From JAAFIP01 sp043718065 (GTDB lineage Bacteria > Pseudomonadota > Gammaproteobacteria > Burkholderiales > Burkholderiaceae_C): a DNA stretch of 24,988 bases. This document shows positions 16,335 through 23,351 of this stretch, piece after piece. The notes under the pieces are model-generated. The model worked only from the letters and a program-made list of their open reading frames with translations, ran no database searches and was not told the origin of the DNA. The DNA lies in contig JAYSWJ010000197.1 of assembly GCA_043718065.1 (NCBI GenBank), forward strand, positions 1 to 24,988, read 5' to 3'. The position numbers were made by a program, and so were the translations under genes. Positions within the stretch are counted from its first letter, which is position 1; the number at the start of each line of letters is the position of its first letter.

Positions 16335-16400
16335 GTGTGTTTTAGTGGTTCTAGGCCGTAGAACCTGCTCAAGCAGCTATTTAATTAATAGCATATTCAG
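16335..16400 (-). repeat. Dispersed short repeat, copy B, with hairpin
   Basis: On the minus strand the core ATAGCTGCTTGAGCAG occupies 16365-16380. Directly beside it is a perfect 7-bp hairpin: GGTTCTA (16347-16353), loop GGCCG, TAGAACC (16359-16365). The copy lies between the convergent Trp-rich and ilvD genes and may also serve as their terminator. The same 16-base core occurs at 22627-22642 and 23212-23227. The outer limits of the repeat are approximate. Confidence 0.65.
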
Positions 16401-18094
16401 TACAGATCCAACACAGCGCCCTTGGACGCACTGGACGCATTGAATGCAAACTTGGCTTGCACGCCGCGTGTGTAACGCGGTGCTGGCTTTTTCCAAGCGG
16501 CACGGCGTGTGGCCAATACGGTATCGGTTACGTTCAGTTGCAGCAGCAGTTGCTTGGAGTCAATCGTGACACTGTCGCCGTTTTCGATTAACGCGATATT
16601 GCCACCCTCAGCCGCCTCGGGTGCGACGTGGCCTACCACCATGCCCCAGGTGCCGCCGCTAAAACGGCCATCGGTGATCAAACCTACTGTCTCTCCCATG
16701 CCAGCACCAATCAGCGCGCCGGTAGGGGCTAGCATCTCGGGCATGCCGGGGCCGCCTTTGGGGCCTAGATAGCGCAGCACCATCACGTCACCGTGGGTGA
16801 TTTTGCCGTCCAAAATGGCTTTCAACGCGCTTTGCTCGTCGTCAAAGCATTTGGCCGGGCCGGTCATCACGGGGTTTTTCAGGCCGGTGATTTTGGCCAC
16901 TGCACCTTCGGGGCTGAGGTTGCCTTTGAGGATGGCCAAGTGGCCTTCTTTGTACATGGGTTTGTCGATAGGGCGAATGCAGTCTTGGTCGGCACGCGGC
17001 ACATCAGGCACGTCTTGCAGTACCTCGGCGATGGTTTGACCCGAGATGGTGATGCAGTCGCCGTGCAGCAGTCCTGCGACCAGCAGAGTCTTCATCACTT
17101 GGGGAATGCCGCCGGCTTTGTGCAGGTCTACCGCCAAGTATTTTCCGCTGGGTTTGAGGTCGCAAATCACGGGTACTTTTTTGCGCATGCGCTCAAAATC
17201 GTCAATCGTCCAGTCTACATCCGCCGCGTGCGCGATGGCCAAAAAGTGCAGCACGGCATTAGTCGAGCCGCCCGTGGCCATGATGACGGCTACGGCGTTT
17301 TCAATGGCTTTTTTAGTCACGATGTCGCGTGGCTTGATGTCTTTCTTTATCGCTTCCATCAGCACTTTGGCCGATTCTTTGGCCGAGATCTGCTTTTCGT
17401 CATGCGGGTTAGCCATGGTGGACGAGTAGGGCAGTGAAATGCCTAGTGCTTCAAACGAAGATGACATGGTGTTGGCCGTGTACATACCGCCGCACGAGCC
17501 GGTGCCTGGTATTGCGCGCATTTCGATCTGGCGCAGGTCTTCGTCGCTCATATTGCCAGCAGCGTTTTGGCCGACGGCCTCAAACACACTCACAATGTTC
17601 AAATCTTGGTCTTTGTAGCGGCCTGGCAAGATCGTACCGCCATACACGTAAATGGCAGGCACGTTGGCGCGCAGCATGCCCATCAGGCCGCCGGGCATAT
17701 TTTTGTCGCAGCCACCGACGACCACAATGCCGTCCATCCACTGGCCTTGCACGCAAGTCTCGATGCAGTCTGAGATCACTTCACGCGACACTAGCGAATA
17801 CTTCATTCCTTCGGTGCCCATCGCCATGCCGTCGCTGATCGTCGGAGTGCCAAACACCTGCGCGTTGCCACCCGCCTCGATGATGCCCGCAATGGCCGCG
17901 TCGGCCAGCTTCTGCAAGCCACTGTTACACGGCGTAATGGTGCTGTGCCCATTGGCCACACCTACCATCGGCTTGCCAAAGTCGCTTTCTTTGTAGCCCA
18001 TGCCATAGTACATAGACCGGTTGGGCGCGCGGGACTTACCCTCGGTGATGTTAGCAGAGCGCAGGTTTTGGATAGGAATGATTTTGGTGGCCAT
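16397..18094 (-). CDS. ilvD: Dihydroxy-acid dehydratase
   Basis: A 565-residue enzyme of the IlvD/Edd family, which dehydrates 2,3-dihydroxy-isovalerate and the matching methylvalerate in valine and isoleucine synthesis. Iron-sulfur cluster cysteines are visible at Cys56 (GHSTITPCNSGL), Cys129 (VVVGGCDKNMPGGLMGML) and Cys201 (IPGTGSCGGMYTANTMSSSF). Lys131 of CDK is the usual carbamylated metal-binding residue. The C-terminal beta-barrel part has KCFDDEQSALKAI, VLRYLGPKGGPGMPEML and TDGRFSGGTWGMVVGHV. The start ATG has no Shine-Dalgarno; instead GCTAAGCC, one arm of an inverted repeat, ends directly at the start codon. It is divergent from lgt and has no amino-acid pathway neighbours here. Confidence 0.95.
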   Translation of the reverse strand: MATKIIPIQNLRSANITEGKSRAPNRSMYYGMGYKESDFGKPMVGVANGHSTITPCNSGLQKLADAAIAGIIEAGGNAQVFGTPTISDGMAMGTEGMKYSLVSREVISDCIETCVQGQWMDGIVVVGGCDKNMPGGLMGMLRANVPAIYVYGGTILPGRYKDQDLNIVSVFEAVGQNAAGNMSDEDLRQIEMRAIPGTGSCGGMYTANTMSSSFEALGISLPYSSTMANPHDEKQISAKESAKVLMEAIKKDIKPRDIVTKKAIENAVAVIMATGGSTNAVLHFLAIAHAADVDWTIDDFERMRKKVPVICDLKPSGKYLAVDLHKAGGIPQVMKTLLVAGLLHGDCITISGQTIAEVLQDVPDVPRADQDCIRPIDKPMYKEGHLAILKGNLSPEGAVAKITGLKNPVMTGPAKCFDDEQSALKAILDGKITHGDVMVLRYLGPKGGPGMPEMLAPTGALIGAGMGETVGLITDGRFSGGTWGMVVGHVAPEAAEGGNIALIENGDSVTIDSKQLLLQLNVTDTVLATRRAAWKKPAPRYTRGVQAKFAFNASSASKGAVLDLY

Positions 18095-18145
18095 GGCTTA
18101 GCTAGGTTGTGACTGAAGAATATGTTAATTGTAGTGGGCTAAGCC
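18095..18145 (-). promoter_or_regulatory. Inverted repeat and -10-like site at the ilvD start
   Basis: GGCTTAGC (18095-18102) and GCTAAGCC (18138-18145) are perfect 8-bp inverted arms, 35 bases apart. On the minus strand, TACAAT (18128-18133) lies between them. One arm touches the ilvD ATG and the other lies just upstream of the -10-like site. No good -35 is visible. The arms could be an operator, or an mRNA stem if transcription starts further upstream. Confidence 0.4.
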
Positions 18146-18191
18146 TGCGATTTTGCTTGCGTTCGAAAGCATGTGAACCAGACTCTAGGCC

Positions 18192-18292
18192 CGTATACGC
18201 ATTAGTGCTTGGCGTGTACTGCTACACGGCTGTCCCCCGTGGCGGCCTGCTCATACAAAGCAAAGCAAGAGAAGTTCAGTGTAAGCAGTACA
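18192..18292. other. Structured non-coding stretch between ilvD and lgt
   Basis: Three nested or alternative stems occur here. GTATACGC (18193-18200) pairs with GCGTGTAC (18212-18219), with one G-T pair. CACGG (18225-18229) pairs with CCGTG (18237-18241). TGTACTGCT (18215-18223) pairs perfectly with AGCAGTACA (18284-18292). The first and third overlap, so they exclude each other. No convincing reading frame covers the region. It may be a small RNA or the lgt leader; no known RNA family could be recognised. Confidence 0.35.
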
Positions 18293-18376
18293 TCCTTTGT
18301 CATTATTTGAATGGCCGTGATGGTCATTGTGTTGATTAAATTTCAAGCAACTAGACATTACATGCACAATACGGGC

Positions 18377-19186
18377 ATGCTTATTCACCCCCAAATTAAC
18401 CCGATTGCCTTGCAGCTAGGCCCACTTGCTATTCATTGGTATGGTTTAACCTATCTTGCAGCTTTTGGACTGTTTATGTTTTTAGGCATTCGTAGGTTAA
18501 AGCACCAGCCGTTTGCGTCCATCACAGGCATAGGCGCATGGAGCCGTAAAGATGTGGAGGACATTTTATTTCTGGGTGTGATGGGCGTGGTACTAGGTGG
18601 GCGCATTGGTTACTGCTTGTTTTATAAACCTGGCTATTACCTTGCGCATCCGTTGGAGATTTTCTATGTCTGGCAGGGCGGCATGAGCTTTCACGGCGGC
18701 ATGCTGGGCGTGGTGGTGGCAGAGATCTGGTTTGCGTATTCGCGCAAGCGCCCGCTGCTGCAGGTAGCCGACTTTGTGGCACCCTGCGTGCCTACTGGGC
18801 TGATGATGGGGCGCGTGGGTAACTTTATCAATGGTGAGCTGTGGGGCCGTGTTGCTGACCCATCACTGCCATGGGGTATGGTCTTTAGAGGGGCGGGTGA
18901 CGCACCACGCCATCCGTCGCAGATTTATCAGATATTGATGGAAGGCTTGCTACTGTTCATTTTGCTTTGGCTGTATGCGCGCAAAGAGCGTAAGCCGGGT
19001 CAAGTGGCGGCGGCGTTTTTAGTGGGCTATGGCATCTTCCGTTTTATTGCTGAATATTTCCGCGAGCCCGATGCACACCTAGGGTTACTCAGTATGGGGT
19101 TGAGCATGGGGCAGTGGCTTTGTGTGCCCATGATCTTAGGTGGAGCCGGGTTATGGTTTTGGGCTCACAGACAGACTAAAAGATAG
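18377..19186 (+). CDS. lgt: Prolipoprotein diacylglyceryl transferase
   Basis: A 269-residue integral membrane enzyme that moves diacylglyceryl from phosphatidylglycerol to the lipobox Cys of prolipoproteins. Family marks are the opening MLIHPQINPIALQLGPLAIHWYGLTY, the HGG motif in GMSFHGGMLGVV, the Lgt signature MGRVGNFINGELWGR and RHPSQIYQILMEGLLLF. The C-terminal stretch is GIFRFIAEYFREPDAHLG. About seven membrane spans are expected. I place the start at 18377 because homologues begin at this MLIHPQ. ATGs at 18362 and 18311 are in frame but would add a tail without a clear ribosome site. It stands alone, divergent from ilvD and 124 bases before the malonate regulator. Confidence 0.94.
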   Translation: MLIHPQINPIALQLGPLAIHWYGLTYLAAFGLFMFLGIRRLKHQPFASITGIGAWSRKDVEDILFLGVMGVVLGGRIGYCLFYKPGYYLAHPLEIFYVWQGGMSFHGGMLGVVVAEIWFAYSRKRPLLQVADFVAPCVPTGLMMGRVGNFINGELWGRVADPSLPWGMVFRGAGDAPRHPSQIYQILMEGLLLFILLWLYARKERKPGQVAAAFLVGYGIFRFIAEYFREPDAHLGLLSMGLSMGQWLCVPMILGGAGLWFWAHRQTKR

Positions 19187-19280
19187 AACATTTTAGATTC
19201 ACAAGTATCTCGATTTATTTTCACAAAAACAGCTGCAATTTAGAGTGGCCTTTAGTGCTACTACGTATAAATACTATTTG

Positions 19281-19306
19281 TAATTATCCATAATTACGGA
19301 TAATTA
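19281..19306. promoter_or_regulatory. Candidate GntR operator: perfect 9-bp inverted repeat
   Basis: TAATTATCC (19281-19289) and GGATAATTA (19298-19306) are perfect inverted arms separated by ATAATTAC. The site ends five bases before the regulator's ATG, and its AT-rich body could also hold the -10 element. Position and symmetry fit autoregulation by the FadR-type protein encoded just downstream. Confidence 0.55.
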
Positions 19307-19310
19307 TTGC

Positions 19311-19979
19311 ATGCATGCTGTTCAAAAATCTTTGCACATGGAAGTTGCCACGCAATTGCGTGAGCGTATATTTGCGGGCACCTTAGCGCCCGGCGCTTTT
19401 ATGGACGAGCCCGTGCTGGCGGAGGGCTTGCAAATTTCTCGCACGCCACTGCGCGAGGCGCTAAAGGTTTTGGCTGCTGAGGGCTTGGTGCGGCACGAAC
19501 CCAGGCGCGGTAGCTTTGTGAGCGAAGTGACTGCGCAAGATTTGGATGAAATATTCCCCGTGATAGCACTGCTAGAAGGACGCTGCGCTCTAGAGGCAGC
19601 AAACCATGCCAGCGACGCCGATATCGCTGCACTGGAAACCTTGCACCAACGTTTGCAAAAGCATGCCAAGGCCAAGCGCATTACCGAGTATTACGAAACT
19701 AATTTCGCCATCCACGAGGCCATCATTACACTGGCCAACAACAAATGGTTGGCGCAGGTGATTGGCGACTTGCGCAAGATCGTCAAGCTGGCCCGTTTGC
19801 AGCAGCTGCATGCCCCTGGGCGGCTAGAGCAAAGCCTGGCCGAGCATATGGCCGTGTTTGCTGCGCTCAAGGCCCGTGACGGTGAGGGCGCTGAGGCGGC
19901 CATGCGCACCCACCTTACGCGCCAGCGCACTGCGCTGCGCGAGCTAGCGCAGGTACAGCGAACACGATTGGTCGTATAG
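19311..19979 (+). CDS. GntR/FadR-family (FCD domain) regulator of the malonate operon
   Basis: A 222-residue regulator. The N-terminal winged helix covers about residues 5-72 (VATQLRERIFAGTLAPGAF, then LQISRTPLREALKVLAAEGL and the wing RHEPRRGSFV). The C-terminal FCD helical domain, about 78-215, has likely metal-ligand histidines at 135 (FAIHEAI), 179 (AEHMAVF) and 201 (RTHLTRQ). Such proteins usually repress a neighbouring catabolic operon and are released by a carboxylate. It lies eight bases before malonyl-CoA decarboxylase, so malonate or malonyl-CoA is the likely effector (inference). No Shine-Dalgarno precedes ATG 19311. The inverted repeat ends five bases upstream, so a very short or leaderless mRNA is possible. 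Confidence 0.9.
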   Translation: MHAVQKSLHMEVATQLRERIFAGTLAPGAFMDEPVLAEGLQISRTPLREALKVLAAEGLVRHEPRRGSFVSEVTAQDLDEIFPVIALLEGRCALEAANHASDADIAALETLHQRLQKHAKAKRITEYYETNFAIHEAIITLANNKWLAQVIGDLRKIVKLARLQQLHAPGRLEQSLAEHMAVFAALKARDGEGAEAAMRTHLTRQRTALRELAQVQRTRLVV

Positions 19980-19987
19980 GGCGCAAC

Positions 19988-21478
19988 ATGAGCACACCTA
20001 GCTGGATTGCCCGTAACGTTTCGCGTTTTCGCCCTGCGGGCAAAACAGCGTTTGGCGTAGACACTGGCTTAGACAAATCAGCCAAGTTTCGCGTCAGCAG
20101 GGCGCCAGAGCCAAGCGATAGCGGTACAAAAACAGCCCAACGCCGCAGTACCCGCGAGCGGCTGGACGGCACCTTGCGCCACAAAGAAGAGGCGTTATCG
20201 CCCCGCGTGCTGCGCCGCACGCTACAAGAGCTGCAATCCATAGTAGACCCTCGCGTGAGTGAGGTAGAAGGCGGACGCCGCGCTCAGGGTGTCGCCGGTT
20301 GGTATGCCAAGGCCACACCAGAGCAGCGGCGCGACTGCTGGCTGTTGATGAGCGAGCAGTTCATGGCCAACCCTGAGGTGGTCAAGGCTGCGCAAGCCAA
20401 ATACGCCGCTATGGTGGGCTCAGCTGACGAGGCAGCGGCAGAGGTGCGCTTGCGCAAAGCAACCGTGTCACCCCGGCGCAGATTGCTGCAGCGTTTTAGC
20501 GTGTTCCCAGAAGGTATCCGATTTTTGGTAGATATGCGCGCACAAATGCTGCCACATCTTAGATTTGACAAGCGCTTGCAGGCGCTGGATGTCGAGATGG
20601 AGTACATGTTTACTACCTGGTTCGATATCGGATTTTTAGAGTTGCGTCGCATTAGCTGGGACTCGCCCGCATCAATGATTGAAAAGCTCATTCAGTACGA
20701 AGCCGTGCATGACATTAAGAGCTGGGCTGATTTAAAAAACCGGCTCGATAGCGACCGACGTTGCTACGGGTTTTTTCACCCCCGCCTTCCCGATGAACCA
20801 TTGATCTTTGTAGAGGTGGCATTGCTGGACGAAATAGCGCACAGCATTCCACCACTGCTGGACGAGTCTGCTGCCGTGGCCGATTTGAAGAAGGCTACCA
20901 CTGCTATTTTTTATTCCATCAGCAACACCCAAACGGGTTTGCGTGGGGTTAGTTTTGGTGACTCGCTGATTAAGAATGTGGTGGAGACGCTTAAAACAGA
21001 ATTTCCCCAGCTAAAAACATTTGCCACACTGTCACCCATACCTGGTTTTCGCGCATGGCTGGCGAAGAACGCCTCGCATATGCTGGCTAATTTGGACGAT
21101 AAAACCCGCCAAGAGCTAGGTCGTGCAGTGGGTTTTGAGCCGCCAGCGGCAGAGCACTTTTTAGCTGCTGCAGACCGAGAGCAGCAGCTAGACGTTAAAT
21201 CACCTATTCGCCAAATGCTGTTGCGCTGCGCGGCACATTATTTAAGCGGTGAGCTGCTGGACGGTGCACCGATAGATGCTGTAGCGCGTTTTCATTTGGG
21301 TAACGGCGCACGTATCGAGCGGCTGAACTGGCAGGGTGATGTCAGCACCAAAGGCATCAAGCAGTCCTATGGTGTGATGGTAAATTATTTGTATGATCTG
21401 AAAAGACTAGACAAGTGTCGGCAAATGCTCTCAGAAGGCAAAATACCGGTTTCGAGTGATGTAGAGAAGTTAATTTAA
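19988..21478 (+). CDS. matA: Malonyl-CoA decarboxylase
   Basis: A 496-residue enzyme of the MCD/MatA family, close to the human enzyme in length. An N-terminal helical domain (about 60-190) is followed by the acetyltransferase-like catalytic domain. Motifs include FFHPRLPDEPLIFVEVALL and FYSISNTQTGLRGVSFGDSL, where a Ser of this strand-turn is expected to be catalytic. Next come FPQLKTFATLSPIPGFRAWL and, near the end, VARFHLGNGARIERLNW, containing the expected catalytic His. The final stretch is GVMVNYLYDLKRLDKC. It converts malonyl-CoA to acetyl-CoA and CO2, which completes malonate use together with matB downstream. An AGGG lies close upstream of the ATG, and the gene overlaps nothing. The Bug gene follows after 18 bases. 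Confidence 0.93.
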   Translation: MSTPSWIARNVSRFRPAGKTAFGVDTGLDKSAKFRVSRAPEPSDSGTKTAQRRSTRERLDGTLRHKEEALSPRVLRRTLQELQSIVDPRVSEVEGGRRAQGVAGWYAKATPEQRRDCWLLMSEQFMANPEVVKAAQAKYAAMVGSADEAAAEVRLRKATVSPRRRLLQRFSVFPEGIRFLVDMRAQMLPHLRFDKRLQALDVEMEYMFTTWFDIGFLELRRISWDSPASMIEKLIQYEAVHDIKSWADLKNRLDSDRRCYGFFHPRLPDEPLIFVEVALLDEIAHSIPPLLDESAAVADLKKATTAIFYSISNTQTGLRGVSFGDSLIKNVVETLKTEFPQLKTFATLSPIPGFRAWLAKNASHMLANLDDKTRQELGRAVGFEPPAAEHFLAAADREQQLDVKSPIRQMLLRCAAHYLSGELLDGAPIDAVARFHLGNGARIERLNWQGDVSTKGIKQSYGVMVNYLYDLKRLDKCRQMLSEGKIPVSSDVEKLI

Positions 21479-21496
21479 TATTGTTAGGAGACTTTC

Positions 21497-22489
21497 ATGA
21501 GCCAATTTTCTATGCCTAGTCGGCGCACTTTTGTGCAAACTACTGCAGCACTTGCAGCTATGCCCGTCATAGCCTCTTATGCCCAGTCTACCTGGCCTGC
21601 CAAGCCAGTGACCATGGTGGTGCCATTCCCCGCAGGCGGAGGAACTGATGCCTTTGCGCGCCCCTTGAGTGCCCAGTTTTCTAAAATTACCGGCAAGCAA
21701 CTGATCATCGACAACAAAGGCGGTGCAGGCGGCACCGTAGGCGCGTCGTTTGCGGCCAAGGCAGCCAATGACGGGTACAACTACTTTATGGGTGCTGTAC
21801 ACCACGCTATTGCACCCAGCATGTACCCCAAGCTGGACTACAACATTGAGAGCGATTTGGTGCCGTTGGTATTGGCCGCGATCGTGCCGCAGGTGCTGGT
21901 GGTTAATCCCAAAAAAGTGCCTGCCAATAGCTTCAAAGAGTTTGTCGAGTTTGTGAAAAAGAATCCCGGTAAACTCAATTACAGCTCTGCCGGTGGCGGT
22001 ACATCGCACCACCTAGCAGGTGAATTGTTTAAGCTGCAAACGGGCACGTTTATCACCCACATTCCCTACCGTGGGGCAGGCCCTGCGCTGCAAGATTTGA
22101 TAGCCGGACAGGTGGACATGATGTTTGATGGCCTGGGCTCATCAGCTACCCACATCAAAGGAGGCCGCATCAAAGCGCTGATGGTGTCTGGCTCTAAGCG
22201 CAACCCGGCTTTTCCAGACGTGCCCTGCGCGGCTGAACTGGGCTTGCCCGACTACACCGTGGCTACCTGGTATGGCATTTGGGGCAGTAAAGGCATGCCC
22301 GCAGATGCGCAAGCACGTGCGACTGACGAGTTTCGTAAGGCGCTAGGCAGTGACGAATTGAAAGCTGTGTGGGCCAGCCAGGGCGCAGATTTTCCCAATT
22401 CCACGCCTGCACAGTTTGCCGCATTTTTAAATGCTGACATCAAGCGCTGGGCCGCTGTGGTTAAAGCATCGGGTGCCAAGCTTGATTGA
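21497..22489 (+). CDS. Bug/TTT-family periplasmic solute-binding protein
   Basis: A 330-residue tripartite tricarboxylate transporter-type receptor. The N-terminus has a twin-arginine-like signal (SRRTFVQTTAALAAMPVIA, cleaved near ASYAQS). The mature part shows family hallmarks: WPAKPVTMVVPFPAGGGTD, the KGGAGGTVGA loop, LNYSSAGGGTSHHLAGELF, ITHIPYRGAGPALQDLIAGQ and VDMMFDGLGSS. It binds a carboxylate in the periplasm; malonate is likely from the operon. GGAGA (21486-21490) precedes the ATG. No TctA/TctB membrane partners are encoded in the window, as is common for the many orphan Bug genes in Burkholderiales. The stop overlaps or directly touches the crotonase start. Confidence 0.92.
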   Translation: MSQFSMPSRRTFVQTTAALAAMPVIASYAQSTWPAKPVTMVVPFPAGGGTDAFARPLSAQFSKITGKQLIIDNKGGAGGTVGASFAAKAANDGYNYFMGAVHHAIAPSMYPKLDYNIESDLVPLVLAAIVPQVLVVNPKKVPANSFKEFVEFVKKNPGKLNYSSAGGGTSHHLAGELFKLQTGTFITHIPYRGAGPALQDLIAGQVDMMFDGLGSSATHIKGGRIKALMVSGSKRNPAFPDVPCAAELGLPDYTVATWYGIWGSKGMPADAQARATDEFRKALGSDELKAVWASQGADFPNSTPAQFAAFLNADIKRWAAVVKASGAKLD

Positions 22490-23339
22490 CCTGCAGGTCA
22501 GCCGTGACAGCGCAGGGCAGATAGCCACCATCACACTGCTCAACCCAGCGCGGCACAACGCCATGACGCGTGCTATGTGGCGTGCATTGCGTGAGATGGT
22601 AGAGTCTGTCAGTAGCTCTCAAAAAAATAGCTGCTTGAGCAGCAGTCTAGAGGGTTACAGCGCGATTAGGTGTTTAATAATTACGGGCGAGGCAGGGCAT
22701 TTTTGTGCAGGTGGCGATATTTCTGAATACCCGGAATTTCGTTTCAATGAAGACAGTTTGCGCGCCTTTCATCAGCAAGATGTAGCACCCGCATTGCACG
22801 CACTGCTGACCTGCAACGTGCCCATCGTAGCGCAGATTGAAGGCAACTGCCTGGGCGGCGGGCTAGAAATAGCCGCTTGCTGCGACATTCGTGTTGCCGG
22901 GCAGGGAGCCAGTTTTGGCGCGCCGATTGCCAAGCTGGGCATGCCCATGGCACCGCAAGAGCTGGCTATCGTGCTGCGTGCCACAGGCGAGGCTACGGTG
23001 CTCGAGATGTTGCTAGAAGCCCGTACTTTCAGCGCTGCGCAAATGCAGCAACGCGGCTTTGTGCAGCGTGTGGTAGCAGATGCTGACGTGGCCTCTGAGG
23101 CATTGGCCACCGCGCTACGCATAGCAGCGCTTAGCCCGCAAGCAGCGCGGCTCAATAAGCAAGCTATAAGGCAGTTTTATATGCAAAATACGCCAGAAAC
23201 CCAGGTAAATACTGCTCAAGCAGCTATGAAAAATGTAGTAATATTAGCCACTGCTGACGATGCATTTGCCTACGCCAATAGCGCAGAGCACGTTGAAGGC
23301 ATCACCGCCTTCCTACAAAAAAGATCCTCACAGTTTTAA
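22482..23339 (+). CDS. Crotonase (enoyl-CoA hydratase/isomerase) family protein
   Basis: A 285-residue crotonase-fold protein. The oxyanion-hole segments are HFCAGGDISEYPEF (about 73-86) and EGNCLGGGLEIAACCDI (120-136). In classical hydratases two Glu residues act: Glu129 (GGGLEIA) matches the first, but the second position falls in SFGAPIAKLG, where Ile149 stands in place of Glu. A normal hydratase reaction is therefore doubtful. I place the start at TTG 22482, because homologues begin as M-I-D/E-L; this overlaps the Bug stop by eight bases. ATG 22431 and GTG 22473 are in frame alternatives. Two stretches look inserted: residues about 44-62 (rich in Ser) and about 238-255. Each contains the dispersed 16-base repeat core. 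Its role in malonate use is unknown. Confidence 0.82.
   Translation: MIDLQVSRDSAGQIATITLLNPARHNAMTRAMWRALREMVESVSSSQKNSCLSSSLEGYSAIRCLIITGEAGHFCAGGDISEYPEFRFNEDSLRAFHQQDVAPALHALLTCNVPIVAQIEGNCLGGGLEIAACCDIRVAGQGASFGAPIAKLGMPMAPQELAIVLRATGEATVLEMLLEARTFSAAQMQQRGFVQRVVADADVASEALATALRIAALSPQAARLNKQAIRQFYMQNTPETQVNTAQAAMKNVVILATADDAFAYANSAEHVEGITAFLQKRSSQF
22612..22665 (+). repeat. Dispersed short repeat, copy A, inside the crotonase gene
   Basis: The core ATAGCTGCTTGAGCAG lies at 22627-22642 and contains the palindrome GCTGCT-TG-AGCAGC (22630-22643). It shares 18 bases with copy B. It is translated in frame as part of a Ser-rich loop (NSCLSSS), a segment that crotonases usually lack. The limits are approximate. 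Confidence 0.6.
23200..23245 (-). repeat. Dispersed short repeat, copy C, inside the crotonase gene
   Basis: On the plus strand CTGCTCAAGCAGCTAT (23212-23227) is the exact reverse complement of the copy A core. It is translated in frame as TAQAAM in the C-terminal region. It is followed by an AT-rich stretch (AAAAATGTAGTAATATTA) similar in kind to that flanking copy B. Confidence 0.6.
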
Positions 23340-23351
23340 AAGAACCCTGCG

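Noticed and set aside
16793..17437. 214-codon open frame on the plus strand
   Set aside because: It is antisense to conserved ilvD. Its composition (Val, Phe, His, Gly-rich) is typical of a shadow frame and it has no domain.
18160..18175. TTGCGTTCGAAAGC, resembling a tRNA T-loop
   Set aside because: No 5-bp T-stem, anticodon arm or acceptor stem can be formed around it.
18311..18376. Longer lgt start at ATG 18311
   Set aside because: It adds 22 residues unlike the family, and homologues begin at the MLIHPQ position.
21470..22012. 180-codon open frame on the minus strand
   Set aside because: It is the antisense shadow of the Bug gene, without motifs or a ribosome site.
22431..22481. ATG start for the crotonase at 22431
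   Set aside because: It would give a 59-base overlap with the Bug gene and an N-terminus without family similarity. The TTG at 22482 fits the family start.
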